Shown: one piece after another, positions 7,986-16,455 of the stretch
How positions within the stretch are numbered: position 1 is the stretch's first letter
How the letters are laid out: each line of letters begins with the position of its first letter
Assembly: GCA_045126215.1 (NCBI GenBank)
Contig: JBGVOD010000036.1
Location: 10,209-74,208, forward strand
DNA from: SVEL01 sp045126215
GTDB lineage: Bacteria > Bacillota > Clostridia > Lachnospirales > Lachnospiraceae
DNA: 64,000 nucleotides
Direction of reading: 5' to 3'
Program-made: the position numbers and the translations under genes
The notes under the pieces: generated by a model
Databases searched by the model: none
What the model was told of the DNA's origin: nothing
What the model saw: only the letters and a program-made list of their open reading frames with translations

Positions 7986-8290
7986 TTTCGGCTAACACAA
8001 GCTAAAACAAGACTATAAAGCCGAAAATATCTAGTGTAACAAGCTACATAAAAGAGAAATAACAAGAATATTTCGGCTAACACAAGCTAATTCAAGACTG
8101 TAAAGCCGAAAATATCTAGTGTAACAAGCTATATAAAATATAAATATTAAGGATTTTTCGGCTATAGTAAGCTAAATCAAAACTATAAAGCCGAAAATAT
8201 CAGAATATACAAATAATAGTAAAAAGAAAACAAGAGAAATAATAAGGATTTTCGGCTAGGACAAGTTAAAACAAGACTTCAAAGCCGAAA
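7986..8290. repeat. Four 41-bp palindromic units in a regular array
   Basis: The units are at 7986-8026, 8071-8111, 8156-8196 and 8250-8290. Each is exactly 41 bp: invariant arms TTTCGGCT and AGCCGAAA around a 25-nt centre of the theme ACAAGCTAAAACAAGACTATAA that varies between copies. Start-to-start spacing is 85, 85 and 94 bp. The first two 44-nt spacers share ATATCTAGTGTAACAAGCTA. The array fills most of the 506-bp gap between thrC and the response regulator. No convincing gene is present. The strict arms with a looser centre suggest selection for a stem or for a two-fold protein site; I know of no named family. Confidence 0.9.
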
Positions 8291-8335
8291 AAAGGCTGCG
8301 CCCAGACGAATTAAAATCGTCAGAGCAACAGCCTT
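8288..8335 (-). terminator. thrC terminator (bidirectional form)
   Basis: AAGGCTG (8292-8298) pairs with CAGCCTT (8329-8335), with an inner GACGA/TCGTC stem. In the minus-strand RNA six Us follow. It stands 25 bp after the thrC stop. Its U-run merges with the last palindromic unit of the neighbouring array. A-runs on the other flank would also let it act on the plus strand. Confidence 0.8.
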
Positions 8336-8359
8336 CAAAAAACTTGAATTATATACCAA

Positions 8360-9844
8360 TTATATACCAAGGAACTTCTTTACGATAGCTTCCATTTCAT
8401 TTACTTCAACAACTGTGTCATGAAGTACAGGAGCTGTTCTTATTTCTTCAATAGCATTTGGAACTGAAACATTACCAAGCTTTGAAAGTTCATCAACTAA
8501 TTCAAAATCTCCCATTGCATCATACTTAGGGTCAATTGCATTCATTACACTTCTTGTGAACTTGAATGGACTAGCTGTAGAAGCAATGATTGTTTTTGTA
8601 TTATCATTTGTATCCTTCTTATATTTCTTATATACTTCTGCAGCAACTGCTGTATGTGTATCAATAACATATCCTGTTGATTCATAAATGTCTTTAATTA
8701 CTTTTGCTGTTTCAGCTTCTGTAGAGTAGTTTCCGTAGAAATCCTTAAGTTCAGCTTTCATAGCATCTGTAATTTCATACTTACCTGTTGTATTTAATGA
8801 CTTCATAAGCTCTGCATTCTTTGTGTCATCACAACCAGCAATCTTATAAATAAGTCTTTCAAGGTTGCTAGAAATAAGAATATCCATTGATGGAGATGTT
8901 GTAAGAATGAAATCTCTGTTCTTATCATAGCTTCCTGTTGTAAAGAAGTCATATAATACCTTGTTGTCATTTGATGCACAAATAAGTTTATCAATTGGAA
9001 GACCCATATTTTTTGCATAGTAAGCTGCAAGAATATTTCCAAAATTACCTGTTGGAACAACAACATTGATCTTCTCGCCAGATTCGATTTCGCCCTCGTT
9101 TAATAACTTAGCATAAGAATATACATAGTAAACAACCTGTGGTACTAATCTACCAATGTTGATTGAATTTGCTGATGAGAACTGGAATCCTGCTTCATCC
9201 ATCTCTTTTGCAAGTTCTTTGTTTCCAAAGATTGCCTTAACACCACTCTGTGCCTGATCAAAGTTACCTTTAATACCTACTACGAAAGTATTTTTTCCCT
9301 TCTGTGTAACCATCTGTTTTTCCTGGATTGGACTAACGCCTCCCTTTGGATAAAAAACAACGATTTTTGTATTTTCAACATCTGCGAAGCCTGCAAGAGC
9401 AGCCTTACCTGTATCACCAGAAGTAGCTGTAAGAATAACAATATCATTCTTTACATTATTCTTCTTTGCTGATGTGATAAGTAAATGTGGCAAAATAGAT
9501 AAAGCCATATCCTTGAACGCAATTGTTGGTCCGTGGAATAATTCTAAATAATATGCTCCATCTGCCTTTACAAGAGGTGCAATTTCTTCTGTATCAAACT
9601 TTGAATCATATGCTCTTTCAATACAGTTCTTGAGTTCTTCTTCAGTAAAATCTGTAAGGAACTCTTTCATTACTGCATATGCAACTTCTTTGTATGACAT
9701 TGTCTTTAAATCATCAATGCTAACATTAAGTTTAGGTAATGTTACAGGAACAAATAATCCTCCATCACTAGCAAGACCTTTTAAAATAGCCTGTGAAGCT
9801 GTTACAGTTTCATTGCTTCTTGTGCTCTTATACATTACTTCCAT
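8360..9844 (-). CDS. thrC: Threonine synthase
   Basis: PLP-dependent enzyme that converts O-phospho-L-homoserine to threonine, the last step of threonine synthesis. The roughly 494 residues fit the longer bacterial/yeast-like class. The N-terminal MYKSTRSN and ASDGGLFVP are typical. The PLP lysine lies in GPTIAFKDMALS and the phosphate-binding region in TATSGDTGKAA. The start at 9844 was chosen because GAGG lies 7 nt upstream; an ATG seven codons earlier has no site. It appears monocistronic: a good promoter lies at 9891-9919 and a terminator at 8288-8335. Other threonine-pathway genes are not in the window. Confidence 0.96.
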   Translation of the reverse strand: MEVMYKSTRSNETVTASQAILKGLASDGGLFVPVTLPKLNVSIDDLKTMSYKEVAYAVMKEFLTDFTEEELKNCIERAYDSKFDTEEIAPLVKADGAYYLELFHGPTIAFKDMALSILPHLLITSAKKNNVKNDIVILTATSGDTGKAALAGFADVENTKIVVFYPKGGVSPIQEKQMVTQKGKNTFVVGIKGNFDQAQSGVKAIFGNKELAKEMDEAGFQFSSANSINIGRLVPQVVYYVYSYAKLLNEGEIESGEKINVVVPTGNFGNILAAYYAKNMGLPIDKLICASNDNKVLYDFFTTGSYDKNRDFILTTSPSMDILISSNLERLIYKIAGCDDTKNAELMKSLNTTGKYEITDAMKAELKDFYGNYSTEAETAKVIKDIYESTGYVIDTHTAVAAEVYKKYKKDTNDNTKTIIASTASPFKFTRSVMNAIDPKYDAMGDFELVDELSKLGNVSVPNAIEEIRTAPVLHDTVVEVNEMEAIVKKFLGI

Positions 9845-9890
9845 GTTTATACCTCTTTCTCTCATTTGGTTTGAAATTTAATCAAAGTTT

Positions 9891-9919
9891 ATAATAGCAT
9901 ACCTTCATATCTTAAACAA
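9891..9919 (-). promoter_or_regulatory. thrC promoter
   Basis: Minus-strand TTGTTT (9914-9919), a 17-bp spacer and TATTAT (9891-9896) with an extended TGC before it. The -35 overlaps the last codons of the upstream AP2-like gene, so thrC can be expressed separately from it. Confidence 0.6.
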
Positions 9920-10709
9920 GCTTAAAATTAATAAGTTTATCTGATATTTTTATTTCATCATAAACTTTCTGGTATTCTTTGTCATCATAATTCTCAATAT
10001 AATTCTTAGAATAGTTTATTTTAAGTCCTTTATTTTCAAGAATATCAACAGCTTTATTATATGCTATTGCTGCCTTATCTTCATTTTTATATTTCCCCAC
10101 AATATAATCACCATTTATATGAATTTTTGTGACATATGTATCTCTGCCATTTTCAGTAACCTTTGTTACACCATTATATCTGTTGATTATCTTGATATTT
10201 TTATATCTGAAATCCAAATTGTCACCATTTACAAACTCATAATCTTTTCCAGCTACAGCAAAATTTTTTATACCATATCTGTTAAGGATATTAATCTGCA
10301 TTCCATAATCTGCAACAAACAAGTGATTCCCTCTTTTCATAATCTTATGATTTGCATAAAAAAACAAATCATCAACATCAAATTTATATGGCCATTCATC
10401 GTCATAGTAATATTCAAAATACTTCTCTTTTAGATAAATTGGATTTTTAAAATACATCCCATTATCCCTGAAATTAATAAGAGATACCCACTTTTCAAAA
10501 TCTAGTATTCGTTTTTTAGTTTTATAATCATCCAAAGAAATAGCAGGAGTATTTATCAACATACCTGCCTCAACATATGCCTCATGAGCCTCATCCTCCG
10601 TCTCAAAACTCCCAAGACTTATATGTTTATTTTTAAAAGTGATAGACGACCTATAATATATATCACCACTTTTTTTCTTTGCGATAAATACACCTGCTTT
10701 TAATTTCAT
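9912..10709 (-). CDS. AP2-like/degenerate HNH DNA-binding protein
   Basis: A 265-residue protein that looks like a homing-endonuclease relative. Residues about 5-50 form an AP2/integrase-type three-strand-plus-helix module (YYRSSITFKNKHISLGSF followed by EAHEAY). Residues about 108-178 resemble an HNH core of the type that normally reads DHINGD-x-L-DNR-x-x-NLR, but here it is YEFVNGDNLDFRYKNIKII, so the catalytic Asp-His pair is replaced by Glu-Phe. A second AP2-like module follows at about 180-228 (TYVTKIHINGDYIVGKYKNEDKA, in two pieces). Cleavage activity is therefore doubtful; sequence-specific DNA binding is the more likely role. It ends just upstream of thrC and lies 13 bp after the G3E GTPase gene. 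Start: ATG at 10709. Confidence 0.7.
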   Translation of the reverse strand: MKLKAGVFIAKKKSGDIYYRSSITFKNKHISLGSFETEDEAHEAYVEAGMLINTPAISLDDYKTKKRILDFEKWVSLINFRDNGMYFKNPIYLKEKYFEYYYDDEWPYKFDVDDLFFYANHKIMKRGNHLFVADYGMQINILNRYGIKNFAVAGKDYEFVNGDNLDFRYKNIKIINRYNGVTKVTENGRDTYVTKIHINGDYIVGKYKNEDKAAIAYNKAVDILENKGLKINYSKNYIENYDDKEYQKVYDEIKISDKLINFKLV

Positions 10710-10722
10710 CTTGTACCCCGTA

Positions 10723-11676
10723 CTAAACCATACTTACCATTGGATTTTTCATTGGTTCAACTTTTTCTACGCTTTCAGCATAAAGCACTGGTCCTTCATT
10801 GCCATATTCATTTCTATATTCAAACTTTATCTCAGCAATAATCATAACAGTATCTTTATTTTCAAGACGTCTGGCTTCTTTTGTCTTACACATAATACCC
10901 ATATATACAATATCATCTGCACAACATGTCATTGCCGGTCTTCCAGCTGCAAAGAAATTCTTTGACATTGTAGGGTCTTTCATAACCATTGTTTTAACCT
11001 TGAATTTCTTTCCATTATATCTGTCAGGTGTCTGCCATAAATCAAGATAAAATATACCATAATCCTCATCCTTTATCTCAATTAAATCGGCATGTACATC
11101 ATATGGTAAATCTTCATCTGTAATTGGAACATCTACCTCACCATTTTCATTTTCAAAAACAATGCTTATATTTGGATTTATTCCAAGAATACTTCTCTTG
11201 AAACCATTGAGTTTTTCCTCCTGATGGCATCTGTTCATAATAAGAAGCTCTGAGCCTCTTATCATATCTGCAAAAAGAGAACGCATATTATTGAAATATG
11301 TTTCAAATGTAACACCGTCAACAATAACTATCTGCTGTCCTATCTGCCAATTATCAGGAAGCTTACTTGAGATATCCTTTGCACTCCAGATACCATTATA
11401 TTCTATAACTATTCTTTCAGGATTATATTCACTATCAAGCTTTGCTAATTTTTCTTTACAAAACTCTTCTTCCTCATCTATGACAACCATCCTAGTATTT
11501 GCCTCTGCAAGAAGCTCGTCCTCATACTCTTCCATACCTTCTTCACAGACAAGCAACAAAGATTCTTCGTCAATCTGAAAATAATCCTGACCTAATGTAT
11601 ACTTGATAAACTGCGACTTTCCACTCTCAAGGAATCCACATATTACATATACCTGTTTTTTTTCTACAAAGCTCAT
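10723..11676 (-). CDS. G3E GTPase-like protein fused to a TIGR03943/YcgQ-like domain
   Basis: A 317-residue two-part protein. The N-terminal half is CobW/G3E-like with a Walker A GFLESGKS (residues about 14-21), where Glu replaces the usual Gly of GFLGSGKT, and it lacks the CxCC metal motif of true metallochaperones. The C-terminal third (about 215-310) resembles the TIGR03943/YcgQ family: YNGKKFKVKTMVMKDP, then AGRPAMTCCADDIVYMG with a vicinal cysteine pair. TIGR03943-like proteins usually pair with YcgR-type permeases; fusion to a GTPase is unusual. It lies 45 bp after the His-rich CobW-family gene, so the two probably act together, perhaps in metal handling. Metal identity is not shown by sequence. 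Confidence 0.75.
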   Translation of the reverse strand: MSFVEKKQVYVICGFLESGKSQFIKYTLGQDYFQIDEESLLLVCEEGMEEYEDELLAEANTRMVVIDEEEEFCKEKLAKLDSEYNPERIVIEYNGIWSAKDISSKLPDNWQIGQQIVIVDGVTFETYFNNMRSLFADMIRGSELLIMNRCHQEEKLNGFKRSILGINPNISIVFENENGEVDVPITDEDLPYDVHADLIEIKDEDYGIFYLDLWQTPDRYNGKKFKVKTMVMKDPTMSKNFFAAGRPAMTCCADDIVYMGIMCKTKEARRLENKDTVMIIAEIKFEYRNEYGNEGPVLYAESVEKVEPMKNPMVSMV

Positions 11677-11721
11677 ATGTTACCTAACCTTTCTTTCAAG
11701 AACTCCTCTACATTCATTGTT

Positions 11722-12957
11722 CTATCGCATAAAAATATCTTCTAATTCTTCCTCTGTATATCCTGCAGCTATAACACATACTTTTCCAATATAGTCAGCT
11801 GCACCATATCTTATATCAATCTGTCCCGGTACATAATCAAAATAGATGAACTGGTCACTCTCTGCATCTTTAACAATACCTTTTGAACGAAGAATTGTTC
11901 CCTTTTCCTCTTTCTCAAATGAATTTAAAATAGCCTCTAATGATGCTTTAGTGTATGATTTTGTAGTCTCTGTTCCCCAGCTTGTAAATACATCATCTGC
12001 ATGATGGTGATGATGCTCGTGATCATGATGATGTCCACAGCAACATTCTTCTCCATCTTCATGGTGGTGATGATGTTCATGACAGCATTCTTCTCCGTCT
12101 TCATGGTGGTGATGATGTTCATGACAGCATTCTTCTCCGTCTTCATGGTGATGATGTTCATGACAGCATTCTTCTCCATCTTCATGGTGATGATGTTCGT
12201 GACAGCATTCTTCTCCATCTTCATGATGGTGATAATGTTCGTGACAACATTCTTCTCCATCTTCATGATGGTGATGATGTTCGTGACAGCATTCTTCTCC
12301 ATCTTCATGATGATGATGTTCATGTTCTTCTTCAACTTCCTTAAGCATATCTGCTGCTGAAGATGTATTACTTAATGCTTTTATAAGAATCTCATCTTCA
12401 AGTGATGCTACAGGTGTTGTAACTATTGCTGCTCTATCATTTATTTCTTTTATTAGCCCTAAAGCTTCTTCGGCCTTACCTTCTTTTGCAATATCTGTTC
12501 TGCTAAGAATAATTGTATTTGCATTTTCAATCTGATCCTTATAGAATTCACCAAAATTCTTAAGATACATCTTGCACTTTGTCACATCAGCTACAACAAC
12601 TTTGTAGCAAATCTGTAAATCTAAATCAGATGATACATTTTTAATAGCCTTTTCGACATCTGACAATTTGCCGACACCTGAAGGCTCGATTATTATTCTA
12701 TCTGGATGATAAGTATCAACTACTTCTTTAAGAGATGTAGAAAAATCACCTACTAATGAACAACAGATACATCCTGAATTCATCTCCTTGATTTCAATAC
12801 CTGCGTCCTTAAGGAATCCTCCATCAATACCAATCTCACCAAACTCATTCTCAATAAGAACAACATTTTCATTTTTGTATGCATGTCCTAATAAGTGCTT
12901 AATAAGAGTTGTCTTTCCAGCTCCCAAAAAACCTGAAATAATATCAACTTTTACCAT
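11722..12957 (-). CDS. CobW/ZNG1-family GTPase with Cys/His-rich repeats
   Basis: A 411-residue G3E-family metallochaperone GTPase. Walker A is GFLGAGKT (residues 9-16), ENEFGEIGIDG follows near 37-46, and the metal-binding GCICC is at 62-66. The linker at residues about 211-319 holds seven tandem copies of a 13-14-residue unit built on EDGEECCHEHHHHH, then a His/Asp-rich tail. A CobW C-terminal domain follows (FTSWGTETTKSY onward). In the family, such His-rich regions store or deliver zinc, cobalt or nickel; the many Cys-Cys pairs would suit zinc or nickel. The partner gene downstream is the G3E/TIGR03943 fusion. A strong promoter lies at 13017-13045. No Zur-like operator was recognised. Confidence 0.88.
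   Translation of the reverse strand: MVKVDIISGFLGAGKTTLIKHLLGHAYKNENVVLIENEFGEIGIDGGFLKDAGIEIKEMNSGCICCSLVGDFSTSLKEVVDTYHPDRIIIEPSGVGKLSDVEKAIKNVSSDLDLQICYKVVVADVTKCKMYLKNFGEFYKDQIENANTIILSRTDIAKEGKAEEALGLIKEINDRAAIVTTPVASLEDEILIKALSNTSSAADMLKEVEEEHEHHHHEDGEECCHEHHHHHEDGEECCHEHYHHHEDGEECCHEHHHHEDGEECCHEHHHHEDGEECCHEHHHHHEDGEECCHEHHHHHEDGEECCCGHHHDHEHHHHHADDVFTSWGTETTKSYTKASLEAILNSFEKEEKGTILRSKGIVKDAESDQFIYFDYVPGQIDIRYGAADYIGKVCVIAAGYTEEELEDIFMR
12001..12327. repeat. Tandem 39-42 bp coding repeats (seven copies)
   Basis: DNA basis of the Cys/His-rich linker in the CobW-like GTPase. The units are 39 or 42 bp, differing by one His codon, and are nearly identical at the base level, so copy number is likely to vary by slippage or recombination between strains. 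Confidence 0.9.
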
Positions 12958-13016
12958 TACAATACTTCCTTTCTATAAAAAGCTTCTTTATAACTAACAA
13001 ATAACTACAACCTCGT

Positions 13017-13045
13017 ATTTTACCATTTTTTTCTCTTATAATCAA
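13017..13045 (-). promoter_or_regulatory. Promoter of the His-rich GTPase gene
   Basis: Minus-strand TTGATT (13040-13045), 17-bp spacer, TAAAAT (13017-13022) with an extended TGG. It lies about 60 bp before the ATG and drives the two G3E genes. Confidence 0.65.
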
Positions 13046-13077
13046 TGAACTATTTATTAACAAAAATCTAATATTTA

Positions 13078-13108
13078 AATAAAAACTAATTTCAGAAGGA
13101 AATCTGAA
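13078..13108 (-). terminator. Terminator after leuS and the J-domain gene
   Basis: TTCAGA/TCTGAA arms (13091-13096, 13103-13108) with a 6-nt loop, followed in the minus-strand RNA by a U-rich tract of the form ATTAGUUUUUAUUU. The stem is short, so efficiency may be modest. Confidence 0.5.
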
Positions 13109-13116
13109 TATATGCT

Positions 13117-13905
13117 TTACATTATTCTTTGTAAATTTTTCCACATAAAAAGAATAGCTATAATAAGAATGATTAATAATATTATTTTTATAATTCTAAG
13201 ATCTCTATCTATTGATGAATTAACCCTTCTATACCACATAGTATCTGGTGAGACTGTATAAAAAAACTCTCTAAACATTCTATTCTCAGGATCAGCTTCT
13301 ACTGCTATTTTTATCATATCATATGTTTTCTGTTTCTTTCCCATTCCCTGATATGCTTTTGCCATAAGATAATACCACATGGCATTTCTTTCTTCGACAC
13401 ATTCAAGAATAGATATTGCAGCATCAAAATTATAGTTTCTCATACATTCCGAAGCCTTCACATAAAGAGCCGCAACCGTCTTGTTTTGGTAGTATTTTTC
13501 ATTATCATTTGCTCTTTTATATTTTGTATATTCATTTGCTGAATATGCAGTGCTTTCGAATTCTTTATCTTTAATATCATCTGATTTAAAATCTTTTTCT
13601 TTAAAATCATTTTTTTTAGAATTATTCTTTTTAGAATTATTCTTTTTTGAGCCATTTTCTTTTGAATCATCGCCATTATAATCATAGCTTTGAAACATAT
13701 ATTTGTTTTTCTTACCTGCTCTTATATCACATATGTTTTCATATGCTTCCTGAACTTCTTCAAATTTTTTCTTGAGTTCATCCGCATTTTTTGAATCAAC
13801 ATTCTCATCAGGATGGTATTTTCTTATTAATTCCCTATATCTCTTTTTAATAACCTTTTCACTATCATTTTCTTTTACACCTAGTACTTTATACGGATTT
13901 TTCAT
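13117..13905 (-). CDS. J-domain (DnaJ-like) membrane-anchored protein
   Basis: A 262-residue protein. The J domain is at residues about 3-70 (NPYKVLGVKEN, then KKRYRELIRKYHPDEN with the HPD signature). A Lys/Asn/Asp-rich linker follows, with several repeats of the SKKNN type. A TPR-like helical repeat stretch is at about 145-215 (AALYVKASECMRNYNFDAAI). A single hydrophobic segment (about 240-257) at the C-terminus would anchor it with the J domain in the cytoplasm. It should recruit an Hsp70 (DnaK) to a membrane site. The start at 13905 was chosen because GGGGAAGG precedes it; an ATG 24 codons upstream overlaps leuS and lacks a site. It is probably cotranscribed with leuS. Confidence 0.85.
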   Translation of the reverse strand: MKNPYKVLGVKENDSEKVIKKRYRELIRKYHPDENVDSKNADELKKKFEEVQEAYENICDIRAGKKNKYMFQSYDYNGDDSKENGSKKNNSKKNNSKKNDFKEKDFKSDDIKDKEFESTAYSANEYTKYKRANDNEKYYQNKTVAALYVKASECMRNYNFDAAISILECVEERNAMWYYLMAKAYQGMGKKQKTYDMIKIAVEADPENRMFREFFYTVSPDTMWYRRVNSSIDRDLRIIKIILLIILIIAILFMWKNLQRIM

Positions 13906-13966
13906 AAACCTTCCCCTATAATCCAAAAGAAGCACATCAATACGATATGCCTCTTTTAGTATTCTG

Positions 13967-16381
13967 CTATTTTGCAACGATATTTACAATTCTGCCTGGA
14001 ACATAAATTTCTTTTACAATATTTCCAGAAAGTTTATCACCTAAAGCTTCTTTTGCCATTGCAATAACATCATCTTTATTTGCATCTTTTTCAATATCAA
14101 TAGTAACTCTTGTTTTACCATTAATCTGAACTGCAATTTCTACTGTATCTTCAACAGTTTTAGCCTCATCATATGTTGGCCAGCTTTCAAATGCTATTGT
14201 ATCATTGTGACCCATCTTTTCCCAGATTTCTTCACATACATGTGGACATACTGGTGAAAGTAATTTAATAAGTCCTTCTGCATATTCTCTTGGGCACTTG
14301 CCTACTTTATACACTTCATTAACAAAAATCATCATCTGACTTATTGCAGTGTTGAAACCAAGAGCTTCAAAGTCATTTGTAACCTTCTTAACAGTCTGGT
14401 GATATACTCTTGTAAGACTTCCATCATCTGTGTCTGTTATATTCTCAGGTTCTGTAAAGAACTTCCATACTCTTGTTATAAATCTCTTTGCACCTTGTAC
14501 ATTATTCTGATTCCATGGTTTAGAAACTTCAAGAGGACCCATAAACATTTCATATAATCTAAGTGTATCTGCACCGAACTCTTCCACAACATCACTTGGA
14601 TTTACTACATACTCTGGGAATCTCTTACCCATTTTAATTCCATTTTCACCAAGAATCATACCCTGATGTACAAGTTTCTTAAATGGTTCTTTTACTGGTG
14701 AAAGACCATTGTCATAGAGGAATCTGTTCCAAATTCTTGAATACATAAGATGTCCTACTGCATGTTCAGGTCCACCAACGTATAAATCTACAGGCAACCA
14801 ATGCTTCAAAAGCTCTTGATTAGCAAATTCTTCTTCATTATCCGGATCAATATATCTCATATAATACCATGAAGATCCTGCTGAACCTGGCATTGTAGAT
14901 GTTTCACGAGTACCTTTTATACCATTCTTATCGTACTTTTTCCACTCTGTTGCATTTTCAAGTGGAGCCTTACCATTATGTCCCTTATAATCCTCAAGTT
15001 CAGGCAAAATAAGTGGAAGCTCTTCATCAGGAAGGAAATATATTTCTCCGTCTTCCTTGTATACACATGGAACTGGCTCACCCCAATATCTCTGGCGAGC
15101 AAATATCCATTCTCTGAAACGATAATTAACTGTTCTTCTGGCAACACCCATATTTTCCAACTTACATGTAATGGCCTCTTTTGCCTCTTCAACTGTGAGA
15201 CCTGTAAACTCTTCTGAATTAATAAGTTTACATCCCTTTCCAAGGTAATCATGCTTTTCAAATGCGTGTTCTGAAACATCTGCACCATCAATAACCTGAA
15301 TCATCTCAATATTATGTGCCTGTGCATATTCAAAGTCTCTCTGATCATGAGTAGGAACGGCCATAACAGCACCTGTTCCATAGCTTGCAAGTACAAAGTC
15401 ACCGATGAACATACGAACTTCTTTTCCATTTACAGGATTGATACACTTAAGTCCTTTAAGTTCACAACCTGATTTTGTCTTATTAAGTTCTGTTCTATCC
15501 ATATCAGACTTCTTAAGTGTTTCATCAATATAAGCCTGAACTTCTTCCCTATTTTCAACACGGTCCATAAGGCTCTTAACGATTTCTCCATCTGGAGCAA
15601 GAACCATAAATGTAATACCATAGATTGTTTCAATACATGTTGTAAATATTGAAAACTCTCCACCACCAACAATCTTGAAGTCTACTTCTACACCAGTACT
15701 CTTACCAATCCAGTTTCTCTGCATTTCTTTTGTAGATTCTGGCCAATCGATTTCTTCAAGACCTTCAAGAAGCTTTTCAGCAAATGCTGGCTGATCAATA
15801 ACCCACTGCTTCATATTCTTTCTAACAACTGGGTAGCCGCCACGTTCAGACTTTCCATCAATTACTTCATCATTTGAAAGAACTGTACCAAGTTCCTCAC
15901 ACCAGTTAACTGGCATATCTATATACTTAGCATATCCTGCTTCATAAAGTTTCTTAAAAATCCACTGTGTCCATTTATAGAATTTTGGATCTGATGTAGC
16001 AAGCATCTTTGACCAGTCATAATCAAATCCAAGTTCTCTAAGCTGCTTAGAAAAAGTCTTAATATTTTCCTGAGTAAAGCCATTTGGATGATTTCCTGTA
16101 TTTACTGCATACTGCTCTGCTGGAAGACCAAATGAATCATATCCCATTGGATGAAGAACATTATATCCCTGCATCCTCTTCATTCTTGACATAATATCTG
16201 TAGCTGTATATCCTTCCGGATGTCCTGCATGAAGACCAACACCTGATGGATATGGGAACATATCAAGAACATAGTATTTTGGCTTGCTAAAATCCCAAAC
16301 ATCTGTTTTAAATGTTTCATTCTTCTGCCAGTATTCCTGCCATTTCTTTTCAATAACCTTGTGGTTGTATAATTCTGACAT
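13967..16381 (-). CDS. leuS: Leucyl-tRNA synthetase
   Basis: Class I aminoacyl-tRNA synthetase that charges tRNA-Leu; 804 residues, with the inserted CP1 editing domain. The HIGH-type motif is in PYPSGVGLHAGHPEG near residues 43-57. The KMSKS loop reads KMGKR (about 583-587), followed by NPSDVVEEFGADTLR. That variant departs from the textbook motif, but the surrounding sequence is intact and I have seen similar forms in clostridial LeuRS, so it should be functional. The anticodon-binding and C-terminal domains are present. The ATG has AGGAGG 6-7 nt upstream and a strong promoter at 16414-16441. I saw no T-box leader; the transcript leader would be only about 25 nt. Confidence 0.97.
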   Translation of the reverse strand: MSELYNHKVIEKKWQEYWQKNETFKTDVWDFSKPKYYVLDMFPYPSGVGLHAGHPEGYTATDIMSRMKRMQGYNVLHPMGYDSFGLPAEQYAVNTGNHPNGFTQENIKTFSKQLRELGFDYDWSKMLATSDPKFYKWTQWIFKKLYEAGYAKYIDMPVNWCEELGTVLSNDEVIDGKSERGGYPVVRKNMKQWVIDQPAFAEKLLEGLEEIDWPESTKEMQRNWIGKSTGVEVDFKIVGGGEFSIFTTCIETIYGITFMVLAPDGEIVKSLMDRVENREEVQAYIDETLKKSDMDRTELNKTKSGCELKGLKCINPVNGKEVRMFIGDFVLASYGTGAVMAVPTHDQRDFEYAQAHNIEMIQVIDGADVSEHAFEKHDYLGKGCKLINSEEFTGLTVEEAKEAITCKLENMGVARRTVNYRFREWIFARQRYWGEPVPCVYKEDGEIYFLPDEELPLILPELEDYKGHNGKAPLENATEWKKYDKNGIKGTRETSTMPGSAGSSWYYMRYIDPDNEEEFANQELLKHWLPVDLYVGGPEHAVGHLMYSRIWNRFLYDNGLSPVKEPFKKLVHQGMILGENGIKMGKRFPEYVVNPSDVVEEFGADTLRLYEMFMGPLEVSKPWNQNNVQGAKRFITRVWKFFTEPENITDTDDGSLTRVYHQTVKKVTNDFEALGFNTAISQMMIFVNEVYKVGKCPREYAEGLIKLLSPVCPHVCEEIWEKMGHNDTIAFESWPTYDEAKTVEDTVEIAVQINGKTRVTIDIEKDANKDDVIAMAKEALGDKLSGNIVKEIYVPGRIVNIVAK

Positions 16382-16413
16382 AATTTGCCTCCTAGTACTT
16401 CATATCGTTTTAA

Positions 16414-16441
16414 ATTTTAACATAATGAAGCGTTTTGTCAA
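16414..16441 (-). promoter_or_regulatory. leuS promoter
   Basis: Minus-strand TTGACA (16436-16441), 16-bp spacer, TAAAAT (16414-16419) with an extended TGT. The perfect -35 and near-perfect -10 mark a strong housekeeping promoter just after the tyrA stop. Confidence 0.75.
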
Positions 16442-16455
16442 TAAATATATATCTT

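Noticed and set aside
7850..8083. 77-residue minus-strand frame upstream of the response regulator
   Set aside because: It runs through the palindromic array and lacks a ribosome site; hydrophobic composition comes from the AT-rich DNA.
7986..8290. CRISPR array
   Set aside because: Units are palindromic with variable centres, the spacers are partly alike, there are only four units, and no cas genes are nearby.
12001..12360. Plus-strand Met/Val/Phe-rich frame opposite the His-repeat region
   Set aside because: It is the antisense of His, Cys and Asp codon repeats in the CobW-like gene; no ribosome site and no family resemblance.
16382..16455. T-box leader for leuS
   Set aside because: The promoter is only about 40 bp upstream of the ATG, leaving no room for a T-box, and the conserved UGGN-containing bulge is absent.
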